DNA from: an uncultured Eubacteriales bacterium
GTDB taxonomy: Bacteria; Bacillota; Clostridia; Oscillospirales; Acutalibacteraceae
Assembly (NCBI GenBank): GCA_934489735.1
Contig: CAKSSR010000004.1
Coordinates: 1-64,000 of the forward strand
Reading direction: 5' to 3'
DNA: 64,000 nt
The position numbers and the translations under genes are program-made. The stretch's first letter is position 1. Each line of letters starts with the position of its first letter. The notes under the pieces are model-generated. The model did not search any database. It worked only from the letters and a program-made list of their open reading frames with translations, and was not told the DNA's origin. This document shows, in pieces, positions 57,232 through 64,000 of this stretch.

Positions 57232-59085
57232 TCACCAAACTAATTGAATGTTTTCATAGTCTATTGCTTCATCATAAGCAGATTGATTATATTTATTTTC
57301 AATCTTACTTGCAATATAATTGCCATATGCTAAACATACAGCTCTATCCTTTGTCATACTGCGTGGTTCTCTAAGTTTTACACGACCATCTTTAAATTCA
57401 GCACTCAAGTTAATAGCTTCTGTAATTAAAGATTCAACTTGACCATAAGGCAACATTGCCTGTGCAAATTCTTCACTTGTCATTTCAAAATATTGACCGC
57501 TTTCTTCAAGTTGCGTTTGTTTATCTTGACAAGAAATTAAGAATTTAATATTGTTGCTTTCGAGCTGTTTCTTTAACTCAATCCACATCTGAGCATTTAA
57601 TTCGCCTGTACCAATCATTGGAATAATACAAGGCAACGCGTTTTTATCAACAGTACGGCTAATTAAATCTTGGATTTTATTATCGGGGACAACTTGTAAA
57701 TCTTTTTCTGTGCTTACAGTAAGGCCACAAGCCTTTCTATTACCTAACATTTTTTCTTTGTCCCAAGGCATAGTTACCCGGTTATATAGTGTTTCGCCGC
57801 CATTGCGAATATCGGGTATAAAATAATCTGCTTGATAGTCCCAAAACAGTTCTTTAGCTCTATCAACAGCCCCTAGGCTATCGCTTGCCTGGTATCCTTC
57901 AATATAATCAACATGACGTTCAAATCTATTGCCTTTCCAATGCAAAGACATTAACAAAATAATCGTGTTATCGTTCTTCTGATTGGAAGTTGTATTCGCA
58001 AAAGCGTAGTCTGTCACAACCAAACGGATTTCATTGTCTTGTTTTTCTGTGTTGCCCAAATCTTTTTGCACATACAAATCAATATTGCTAGGTGGAACAA
58101 ATGCTTTTTCTATAATTTGATTATTGTTAAAATATTTATAAGAAAAGAAAGAATCTTCCGCTTCGCCAATGGCTTCATTATAAAGTTCTTGCCGAACAAT
58201 AATTTCAGGGTCATTTCGTAAAGATTCAATCAAATATTCTTCAGTCTTTAATCCTTCTTCAATAACATTAAAAATATCAAAAGCAAATACTTTATAACTA
58301 ATTCTTTGGCTCATGTAATACCCAGTTACACAGTTAGTAAATTCTTTATAGGCCCAGTCTGTTTTGTATCTATTTGAAGTGATATAAGTAACTTTTGCTT
58401 GCTCAATCCATCGCTTATTCTTTTTAAATTCTTCATTGGTTCGTAAGAAATCAGCTTGCCGAGGACGGCGCATAGGATTAAATACGGAAGAGATAATATG
58501 TTTCTTTAATTGCATAGCTTCTTCCAAAATTAACCAACAGCACCGCTCGCCCCTCGATGAATCAACCATGGCCAACACTCGAATACTCGACCCATTAAAT
58601 GGAAATAACACAATAGCGATATCATTATCACGTTTAATCTGAATCATGCCTATTTCCATAAAATGACGTAAAACCTCTGAATGCTTCATAATAATTTCAT
58701 CACGAATCTTACGTTCAATCATTTTATTGGCTTGGTCGATTGTAGAAGCGGTAATAACAATTTCTGTATTTGGAAAAAGCATACATCTGATAACCGCACC
58801 AAGTCCCAAAACGTAAGTCTTGGCTGAGTTACGACTACACATATCGAACGTAACTTGAGCATTAAACATTTGCCACAACATATAATGTTGATAAGGCAAA
58901 AGTTTCATTTTTAATCGCCATTCGGCATAAATACCCGGATTATATCTAAATAGAGTTGTCCAATCAATTTGACGTTCTTCTGCTTCATTGGAAGCATAAC
59001 CAAGGAATTTTTTACCGTCATCATCATTTACCAATTTATACGTCTTAAAAGACGCTATCTCGTTCGCATTTGAAACAAAAGCCAT
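57232..59085 (-). CDS. terL: Terminase large subunit
   Basis: 617 residues. The ATPase part has a Walker A-like CSRNSAKT at 83-90, a coupling region (VITASTIDQANKMIERKIRD) and Walker B CCWLILEEAMQL near 190. The nuclease part has IRLVVTDYAFANTTSNQKND (first Asp) near 355, then further acids. It ends with YGNYIASKIENKYNQSAYDE. This motor cuts and packs DNA into the head. It is followed by the portal operon. Confidence 0.92.
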   Translation of the reverse strand: MAFVSNANEIASFKTYKLVNDDDGKKFLGYASNEAEERQIDWTTLFRYNPGIYAEWRLKMKLLPYQHYMLWQMFNAQVTFDMCSRNSAKTYVLGLGAVIRCMLFPNTEIVITASTIDQANKMIERKIRDEIIMKHSEVLRHFMEIGMIQIKRDNDIAIVLFPFNGSSIRVLAMVDSSRGERCCWLILEEAMQLKKHIISSVFNPMRRPRQADFLRTNEEFKKNKRWIEQAKVTYITSNRYKTDWAYKEFTNCVTGYYMSQRISYKVFAFDIFNVIEEGLKTEEYLIESLRNDPEIIVRQELYNEAIGEAEDSFFSYKYFNNNQIIEKAFVPPSNIDLYVQKDLGNTEKQDNEIRLVVTDYAFANTTSNQKNDNTIILLMSLHWKGNRFERHVDYIEGYQASDSLGAVDRAKELFWDYQADYFIPDIRNGGETLYNRVTMPWDKEKMLGNRKACGLTVSTEKDLQVVPDNKIQDLISRTVDKNALPCIIPMIGTGELNAQMWIELKKQLESNNIKFLISCQDKQTQLEESGQYFEMTSEEFAQAMLPYGQVESLITEAINLSAEFKDGRVKLREPRSMTKDRAVCLAYGNYIASKIENKYNQSAYDEAIDYENIQLVW

Positions 59086-59089
59086 AATA

Positions 59090-59950
59090 TTATTCCTTCG
59101 TCACAGTAGGATACTCTCGTGCCCCTGCGATGAGATTTCTTAAAGGCCGCATAAGCTGTTCTTCCAGATGATGACAACCACAGTAATCTTCATAAACACT
59201 AATATCTTCAAGCTCCGCTGGCTTATATTTTTCCATCATAGCAATTTGATATTCAAGTGTCTTTTCGACTTCGGTTTTGGTATTGCTTTGAAAATTGTTT
59301 AATTTTAACAATTCAAGCATTTTTTTAATATTTTCTTGAGCCTTTGCAATAGCGTTAATATCACCAGATTCATCTGCTTTACGCTTGCTGAGTTCGGCTT
59401 TACACAGGTCTCTATATCGTAGCTCAACAACAGTATCCAAACTAAACAAGTCCTTAGTGTATCGGGCAAATAAATCATTCAAAAGCTCATAATCTTCTTC
59501 TTCAAACTTGCCCCAAATTCTTTCTTGCTCTGCTAAATCAATAGCTTTTTCTTTATCTTCGGCTATTTCGTCCGTTTTGGTATCTAGTTCAATAATATCA
59601 TCAAGCATCATATCACTTTGCCAAAATCCGTTGATTTGAAATCCTTCATCTTTCAAAACACCATGATAAATCACAAATAAATTTCTAGTATCAGTACCCT
59701 GCTTTTCTAAAGCCATGTCATAATATTTTTTGATAACAGGATAGCTCATCTCAGAACAAACGCACCACAAGGCTCCACCATCGGAATTCAGCACGTTTTT
59801 ATAAGTCTTGAATCTTGCCGTAAGACAAGTACGACATAATGGCAGAAACCTATCATGAACTGGACTTAGGCTTTGAATAAAATATTTATTTTCTTTTGCT
59901 GTTTGGCAACTAGGGCACCAATTTTCTTTGGTTCTGTTAAATTCTGCCAT
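59090..59950 (-). CDS. Zinc-ribbon protein next to terminase, possible small subunit
   Basis: 286 residues, behind GGAGAAAGGG. The N-terminus carries CPSC (12-15) and CRTC (39-42), a zinc ribbon, then LNSDGGALWCVCSEMSYPVI. The middle is acidic and helical (DIIELDTKTDEIAEDKEKAI), and the end has KAELSKRKADESGDINAIAK. Its place right before terL and a nucleic-acid binding N-terminus fit a small terminase subunit. That is inference; no known TerS signature is seen. Confidence 0.65.
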   Translation of the reverse strand: MAEFNRTKENWCPSCQTAKENKYFIQSLSPVHDRFLPLCRTCLTARFKTYKNVLNSDGGALWCVCSEMSYPVIKKYYDMALEKQGTDTRNLFVIYHGVLKDEGFQINGFWQSDMMLDDIIELDTKTDEIAEDKEKAIDLAEQERIWGKFEEEDYELLNDLFARYTKDLFSLDTVVELRYRDLCKAELSKRKADESGDINAIAKAQENIKKMLELLKLNNFQSNTKTEVEKTLEYQIAMMEKYKPAELEDISVYEDYCGCHHLEEQLMRPLRNLIAGAREYPTVTKE

Positions 59951-59974
59951 ATTTTCCCTTTCTCCTCATAAATA

Positions 59975-60664
59975 TAAGGCAAGAGTGGTGTCTTGCCTTA
60001 TCTATGAAGGAATTCCATTATTTTCAGGTATGAAGAAAGACGATATTTCTACCGCCTTTCTTCAAATTATTCAGTTGTCTTTAATACCTTGATTCTCAAG
60101 GGCAAACGGCGTTACGCCTACTTTACTGACAGTTTGGCTTTAGACCACTTATCAGAGATATGGGCAATGCCCGAATCACACTCCTTTCATACTTTAGTCT
60201 GATAGATACAGACAGTTGGACGCAAGGCTGTGACCCTCCTCTCTTTCGAGAAATTCCAGACGGCGATGATTAGTACCGTCACTTATAAAGACTTACACCC
60301 CGAACATTTGTATACCGTATATCGGTCAACGGTAATCATTGTTGGTTTTATTTAGTTAAGTGTCTTACCTTTCGGCTGACAAAATCAGTTGGGGGCCGCA
60401 AGCCCGTAGGTCATTGCAGTAGTCCCATGTGATTTTAATTATGGCTCCGGCTATATCACAAACGTATTTTGTGCCTCTACAAATACTGCCATAACAGCAT
60501 TTGCTTCATCGTATTGTAATCTCAAGCCAGGTCTAAGGTCTCACAGACTTCTTAAACACAATCACTTTATAAAAGGCTTGAAATATATTCAAACTTGCCC
60601 CTGCCCGTCACAGGCCCCGCGAGCATCTGTAACGTAATCAACTTAAACAAGGGCAAATATTGAA
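59975..60664 (-). ncRNA. Candidate large structured RNA, about 700 bases
   Basis: No ORF of note covers this gap. On the minus strand many hairpins follow one another: TTGCCCTTG/CAGGGGCAA (60656-60648 with 60603-60595), ATGCTG/CAGTAT, CACAAA/TTTGTG, GGGC/GCCC (60405-60393), CTGA/TCAG, CCG/CGG, GTCTG/CAGAC, GGGC/GCCC (60172-60162), GGCG/CGCC, CCTTGA/TCAAGG, GAAAGGCG/CGTCTTTC and a last 10-pair stem at 60000-59975. Several imperfect pairs are G-U only when read on this strand. Size and setting in a phage recall ROOL or GOLLD RNAs, but identity is not shown. Confidence 0.65.
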
Positions 60665-61840
60665 TCAAAGATAATAATTGCGACTCCAAGTCTTGCCGTT
60701 ATCAGTATACAAAGCTACATAAGCAGAAGGCCGAGCCGATACACGAATTCGCTTGGCAAATGTGTCTATGCCTACTATAGACCCTACACGGGTAAACACC
60801 CTATCACCAACTTCGGTAATACCAACAGATTTACTTTCAGGCCGATGCAAATGACCGCCATAACCTTCATCAATATCAATATTGTACAGATTACTGAAAT
60901 AATCCATGGTTGCAGTTAGGTCTTTATCTTCACCATGACAGAACATCACGTTAGTACCACGAATATTTTTAATGGCAATTTCTTGATAATCATCAATATC
61001 AAATCCGGCAATACCTTCAAATCGTTGTTTAACGTAAGTAACAACAAATTTTGTTAAATTCTCATCTTCAAAGTTGGGCCGACTTTCGAGGAGACGCTGT
61101 GTGTCGTGGTTTCCTCCAACTGTAATAACCTCAATATTTGTACCAAGTTTCATTTTCAAATGAACAAGCCAATGACACAAATCTTCAGAAAATTTAATTA
61201 CAGTATCAATCACTGGTTCACGTAATTTTAACAAAGACGAAGAGCGAGTGATATTTTCAAAGCAGTCTCCCAGAATAGCTACCTTGCAATCCTTAAAATC
61301 AATACAATCAGCTTCAATCTGGTCGATTAGATTATAAAGCCTATGCCACATGATATCATAACTGTACTCGTTCACAGTCTCACCATAGAGGCCAGATATC
61401 TTAAATGTAGACCCCGCATGAAAATCAGACAGCGTGATAAGTAAAGTAGAATCACTAACTTCATAAATATTTTCATGCTTCGGAATCTTCAACGGCTCCA
61501 GCCGTCCAATAGCTCGAATCAATTCTTCTTTGAACATATCGTTTCGAGCTTCTGCTCGTTGAATCGCATTATATTCAAGGTTTGCTGTGGATACCTTGAT
61601 TCTTTCGGCTTTAATTTGCTCAAGCAGTTGCTTTAATTCTTCCGTGTTGTCTTTATCATCAACTTGATTTTCAGCATTTTTCAAAAAGATGCTAAATACC
61701 TTGCAAGCTCTACGCAAATATTCATCCGAAAAAATATTTTTATAGTCTGGGCCAAGAACAATCTCAGCCCAATCTTGATAGTCAATTATCTTATCTTCAA
61801 GGTTCTGTGTCGCTATCTTTACTTTTGTTAGATAACTCAT
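60665..61840 (-). CDS. Calcineurin-like metallophosphoesterase
   Basis: 391 residues. Residues 1-125 are helical with a coiled coil. The phosphoesterase motifs follow: LSDFHAGS (138-145, D-x-H), AILGDCFEN near 190-198 (GD), VGGNHDTQ near 240-247 (GNHD), MFCHGEDKD near 305 and GYGGHLHRPE near 326-335 (GH-x-H). The family hydrolyses phosphodiesters, often DNA or nucleotides; phage SbcD-like enzymes belong here. Its start overlaps the gene upstream by 44 bases, and the RNA candidate follows its stop. Confidence 0.88.
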   Translation of the reverse strand: MSYLTKVKIATQNLEDKIIDYQDWAEIVLGPDYKNIFSDEYLRRACKVFSIFLKNAENQVDDKDNTEELKQLLEQIKAERIKVSTANLEYNAIQRAEARNDMFKEELIRAIGRLEPLKIPKHENIYEVSDSTLLITLSDFHAGSTFKISGLYGETVNEYSYDIMWHRLYNLIDQIEADCIDFKDCKVAILGDCFENITRSSSLLKLREPVIDTVIKFSEDLCHWLVHLKMKLGTNIEVITVGGNHDTQRLLESRPNFEDENLTKFVVTYVKQRFEGIAGFDIDDYQEIAIKNIRGTNVMFCHGEDKDLTATMDYFSNLYNIDIDEGYGGHLHRPESKSVGITEVGDRVFTRVGSIVGIDTFAKRIRVSARPSAYVALYTDNGKTWSRNYYL

Positions 61841-62573
61841 CTTCTTCTATTTCCTTTTCAGCATATTTCCATCTATATCCATTCGCCGTCTTTCGGCCAT
61901 AAAGTCCACTACAAGCACAAGAAATATGAGTAGTATCGATACCTGTTACTCTCGTAGCTTCTTTCATAGATTCAAACCTAGCAATCTCATTTCCATCTAA
62001 ATCCATTTGAATAACTGGTACAGCACAGTTAGTTTTTCCTTCATTGCGTTTATTAGCTTCCAGTTTTTTCAATCGTTTTTGAGTCATCAACTCTTGAAAT
62101 TCTTGCTGGGCTTTTTCACGCCGTTGTTCAACCATATCATCAACAACGTCAATCATCTTAACAGATTCAGCCCGGAGTTCACGTTCATAATCTCTGGCTT
62201 TAAGCTCACCTTTTTTAAGTCGTTTTCTATATGTCTTGGTAACACCTTGCATATTGATATCGTTAATAAAATCATCTTCAGGTGCGAAAAGAGGATAAAC
62301 TCTAGGAGGTACTCTATAAGAAACAATCTGCCCATTTGCCATCCGTTGAGTTTGCATTTTACCTTCTTCTTGTCTTACAGTAAAAATCCCTAGCCCCGGT
62401 ACACGGCATTTGCCATTATAAAAAACTTCACGGATAATAACCTCTTGGAATGCACCCCACCATTCGGCTGCGGTTTGCACAGATTCCGTATCTTTCCAAC
62501 GACAAGCCTGCTTAAAAAATTCTTTATTGGTTATCATCATGGCATTAACAGTTTGTTTATTCGCCATCTTCAT
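61797..62573 (-). CDS. HU-like protein fused to a NUMOD1-like domain
   Basis: 258 residues; the ATG at 62573 or at 62567 may be used. Residues about 16-105 follow the HU/IHF pattern: EFFKQACRWKDTESVQTAAE, REVFYNGKCRVPGLGIFTVR and YPLFAPEDDFINDIN. A helical basic linker (QRREKAQQEFQELMTQKRLK) joins it to a C-terminal NUMOD1-like unit: VIQMDLDGNEIARFESMKEA, TRVTGIDTTHISCACSGLYG and GYRWKYAEKE. NUMOD1 usually belongs to homing endonucleases. DNA binding is likely; a role in packaging is inferred from position upstream of terminase. Confidence 0.72.
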   Translation of the reverse strand: MKMANKQTVNAMMITNKEFFKQACRWKDTESVQTAAEWWGAFQEVIIREVFYNGKCRVPGLGIFTVRQEEGKMQTQRMANGQIVSYRVPPRVYPLFAPEDDFINDINMQGVTKTYRKRLKKGELKARDYERELRAESVKMIDVVDDMVEQRREKAQQEFQELMTQKRLKKLEANKRNEGKTNCAVPVIQMDLDGNEIARFESMKEATRVTGIDTTHISCACSGLYGRKTANGYRWKYAEKEIEEDELSNKSKDSDTEP

Positions 62574-62982
62574 TTTCCTCTATTCCATCATCAACATCTT
62601 TTTCGTTCTCTTGAGATTCATCTTCCTCACCAAAAAGCATAGGATTAACTTCTCCAAGTTCAAAACGTGTAGTCTCTTTCAACTTTTGTTTCCATTTTGA
62701 ACTAAATCTAAAATTGGCTTTACAATATCCTGGAGTATCTTGTGGTTCACTATAGCACTGCTTTGTCATACTCCAAATAGCCACATCTTTTTTTGGCTGA
62801 ATTTGTTTCCAAGTAAGAAAACCATACTGGCCTACAGGGACTTCCATTCCTCCATATAGACCTTCCTCAACAATTTCATCCCATAGACTTAACACCATAT
62901 GGATAAATTCCATAGGAATTCCACTACGTTTAAAAATCTGTGTTTCAATTTCTCTATGAGTTAATCTTGGTTTAGTTCTCAT
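62557..62982 (-). CDS. HU/IHF-like DNA-binding protein, 141 aa
   Basis: ATG behind AGGTGA. TKPRLTHREIETQIFKRSGI and VLSLWDEIVEEGLYGGMEVP followed by VGQYGFLTWKQIQPK resemble the HU body and the V-x-x-x-G-F-G-x-F strand, though weakly. A Cys/Tyr-rich middle and a very acidic tail (FGEEDESQENEKDVDDGIEE) follow. It overlaps the next gene by 17 bases, which is a clearer HU relative, so the pair may act together on DNA. Confidence 0.62.
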   Translation of the reverse strand: MRTKPRLTHREIETQIFKRSGIPMEFIHMVLSLWDEIVEEGLYGGMEVPVGQYGFLTWKQIQPKKDVAIWSMTKQCYSEPQDTPGYCKANFRFSSKWKQKLKETTRFELGEVNPMLFGEEDESQENEKDVDDGIEENEDGE

Positions 62983-63069
62983 TATTTATTCACCTGTTTT
63001 CCTTTTAGTCCCCTATTACTTCACTTAAATAAGGGGGATAAGTCTCAGAAGCCTTGCGCCCCAATGGTT

Positions 63070-64000
63070 TCAGGACTTATCCGCCACAGTCAAAGCCCTA
63101 ATTTCACGCCTTTTTTGTACATCCAGTTTGCGCTTACATTCTTCGCAACAACAGACTTGATTATGAACGTTTGGCTCAAATCGTTTACCACAAATTAGGC
63201 AAATATTGCCAGTCACGTTTTGCTTTAAATTTTGTACAATTTCTTCACCAAAGCAAGCCCAAAGCAATTTTTTATTGCTACCTTTTTTTACCGTATAAAC
63301 ATAGGCCACCAGACTGTTCACAATATAATCAATATCTTCATCAATCTTGTTAATTATATCATTTCTAATTGTTTGATATTTATAAAGCTCATTCTCATTG
63401 ATGTGTTCATCGTCACCATAGCCGAACTTATACTGGTCTTTTAACCATTGATTATAAAGTTTAATTACTTTGCTATTTTCTCGAACAGTATAATCGTAAT
63501 CTTGATTTAAAAGCATTCGCCAATCAAATTTGCCGATTGTTTTGCAATACTTAATTCTGGACGAAGGAATGCTATTGCAGAGACGGTTCATCGCTGAATT
63601 GTTGATTTTTTCACACTGCGCTTCTAACTTGTCTTTTGCAAATTGAAAAAAATATGGAACACCGGCTTTGGTGTAAGATTTAATGATTTTATCAATCTCT
63701 TTGGGGCGAGTGGGCATATAAAGCGTTTTTGCGCTATCAATCGTAAAATTGGATTCCATGCAAAGCCACTTTATGGCTTTAATTTCTTGTGGCGTAATTT
63801 CATTATGATTCCAAATCTTGGTAACATTGTTGCTTACTGGGCCAACATTTCCACAAGTAAATGCTTTAACCATACCATCATAAATTGCTTGATTGCTTAG
63901 TTCGCCACCTTTGGCTTTTTTCATTTCGTAATACAATGGAACGATATCTTGCATATTACGTTTAGCAATTTTGGTTAAAGTCCGGTCTTTAATAACCAAG
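63070..64000 (-). CDS. Zinc-finger hypothetical protein (5' end outside the window)
   Basis: The frame is open to the window edge; the TTG at 63999 need not be the start. About 309 residues are visible, mostly helical (RNMQDIVPLYYEMKKAKGGE, LSNQAIYDGMVKAFTCG). The C-terminus carries a zinc finger, CLICGKRFEPNVHNQVCCCE with ECKRKL, of the C-x2-C/C-x2-C type seen in phage proteins with replication or packaging roles. Bases 62983-63069 after it hold no gene. Function not assigned. Confidence 0.65.
   Translation of the reverse strand, partial: LVIKDRTLTKIAKRNMQDIVPLYYEMKKAKGGELSNQAIYDGMVKAFTCGNVGPVSNNVTKIWNHNEITPQEIKAIKWLCMESNFTIDSAKTLYMPTRPKEIDKIIKSYTKAGVPYFFQFAKDKLEAQCEKINNSAMNRLCNSIPSSRIKYCKTIGKFDWRMLLNQDYDYTVRENSKVIKLYNQWLKDQYKFGYGDDEHINENELYKYQTIRNDIINKIDEDIDYIVNSLVAYVYTVKKGSNKKLLWACFGEEIVQNLKQNVTGNICLICGKRFEPNVHNQVCCCEECKRKLDVQKRREIRALTVADKS

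Noticed and set aside
59975..60664. Group I or group II intron without ORF
   Set aside because: It lies between two complete genes, has no exon pair to join, and lacks the P7 motif of the other introns here as well as a domain V hairpin.
1..64000. CRISPR arrays, tRNA genes, integrase or repressor genes
   Set aside because: Reading through intergenic regions showed no regular repeat-spacer pattern, no cloverleaf, and no recombinase or repressor motif. A tRNA scan was not possible here, so a tRNA inside the 59975-60664 region is not excluded.

Overview
The window looks like part of the genome of a long-tailed virulent-type phage of an anaerobic, low-GC Gram-positive host, most likely a gut clostridium. 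The evidence is visibly AT-rich DNA, strong AGGAGG ribosome binding sites, sigma-A type promoters (TTGACA, 17 bp, extended -10), frequent TTG and GTG starts, an oxygen-sensitive class III ribonucleotide reductase with its activase as the only reductase in view, and a full portal/terminase/capsid/tail set without a sheath protein. No integrase, repressor or CRISPR array was seen, and I noticed no tRNA.

The window has two convergent arms that meet at a bidirectional terminator near 20868-20900. The left arm (1-20844, plus strand) is replication and nucleotide metabolism: RecJ-like nuclease, two orphan DNA methyltransferases, a DnaE-type DNA polymerase III alpha subunit, a RecD-like helicase, NrdD/NrdG, a ThyX-like protein, dUTPase and a HAD-like phosphatase, with many small early-type genes between them. 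The right arm (64000-20906, minus strand) is packaging, head, tail and lysis. In transcription order it has two HU-like proteins, a phosphoesterase, a gene-free stretch of about 700 bases that looks like a large structured RNA, terminase, portal, protease/scaffold, capsid, connector genes, tail tube, tape measure, baseplate and fibres, then endolysin, holin and more fibre genes.

Mobile introns and homing endonucleases are frequent. nrdD is cut by two group I introns (GIY-YIG and HNH-like ORFs). The tape measure gene is cut into three exons; one insert is a group I intron with an EDxHD nuclease. The other is of unclear class and carries a small membrane protein with its own promoter. Two free-standing GIY-YIG genes flank the capsid gene pair, and a truncated HNH gene opens the window.

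The least expected signal is a recurring promoter design in the left arm. At 4936 and 10954 the DNA between -35 and -10 is complementary to the downstream ribosome binding site. A readthrough RNA would therefore fold the site into a long stem, while an RNA started locally lacks one arm. Two more promoters (621, 18903) carry an inverted repeat around the -10 box, and the nrdD promoter starts inside a terminator-like hairpin. In the two strongest cases the imperfect pairs are all G-U wobbles on the mRNA sense strand, which points to selection on RNA. The second signal is the 59975-60664 RNA candidate, whose wobble pairs also favour one strand. The third is a head-gene leader at 49569-49643 where a hairpin loop is complementary to sequence overlapping the ribosome binding site of a homing endonuclease gene.
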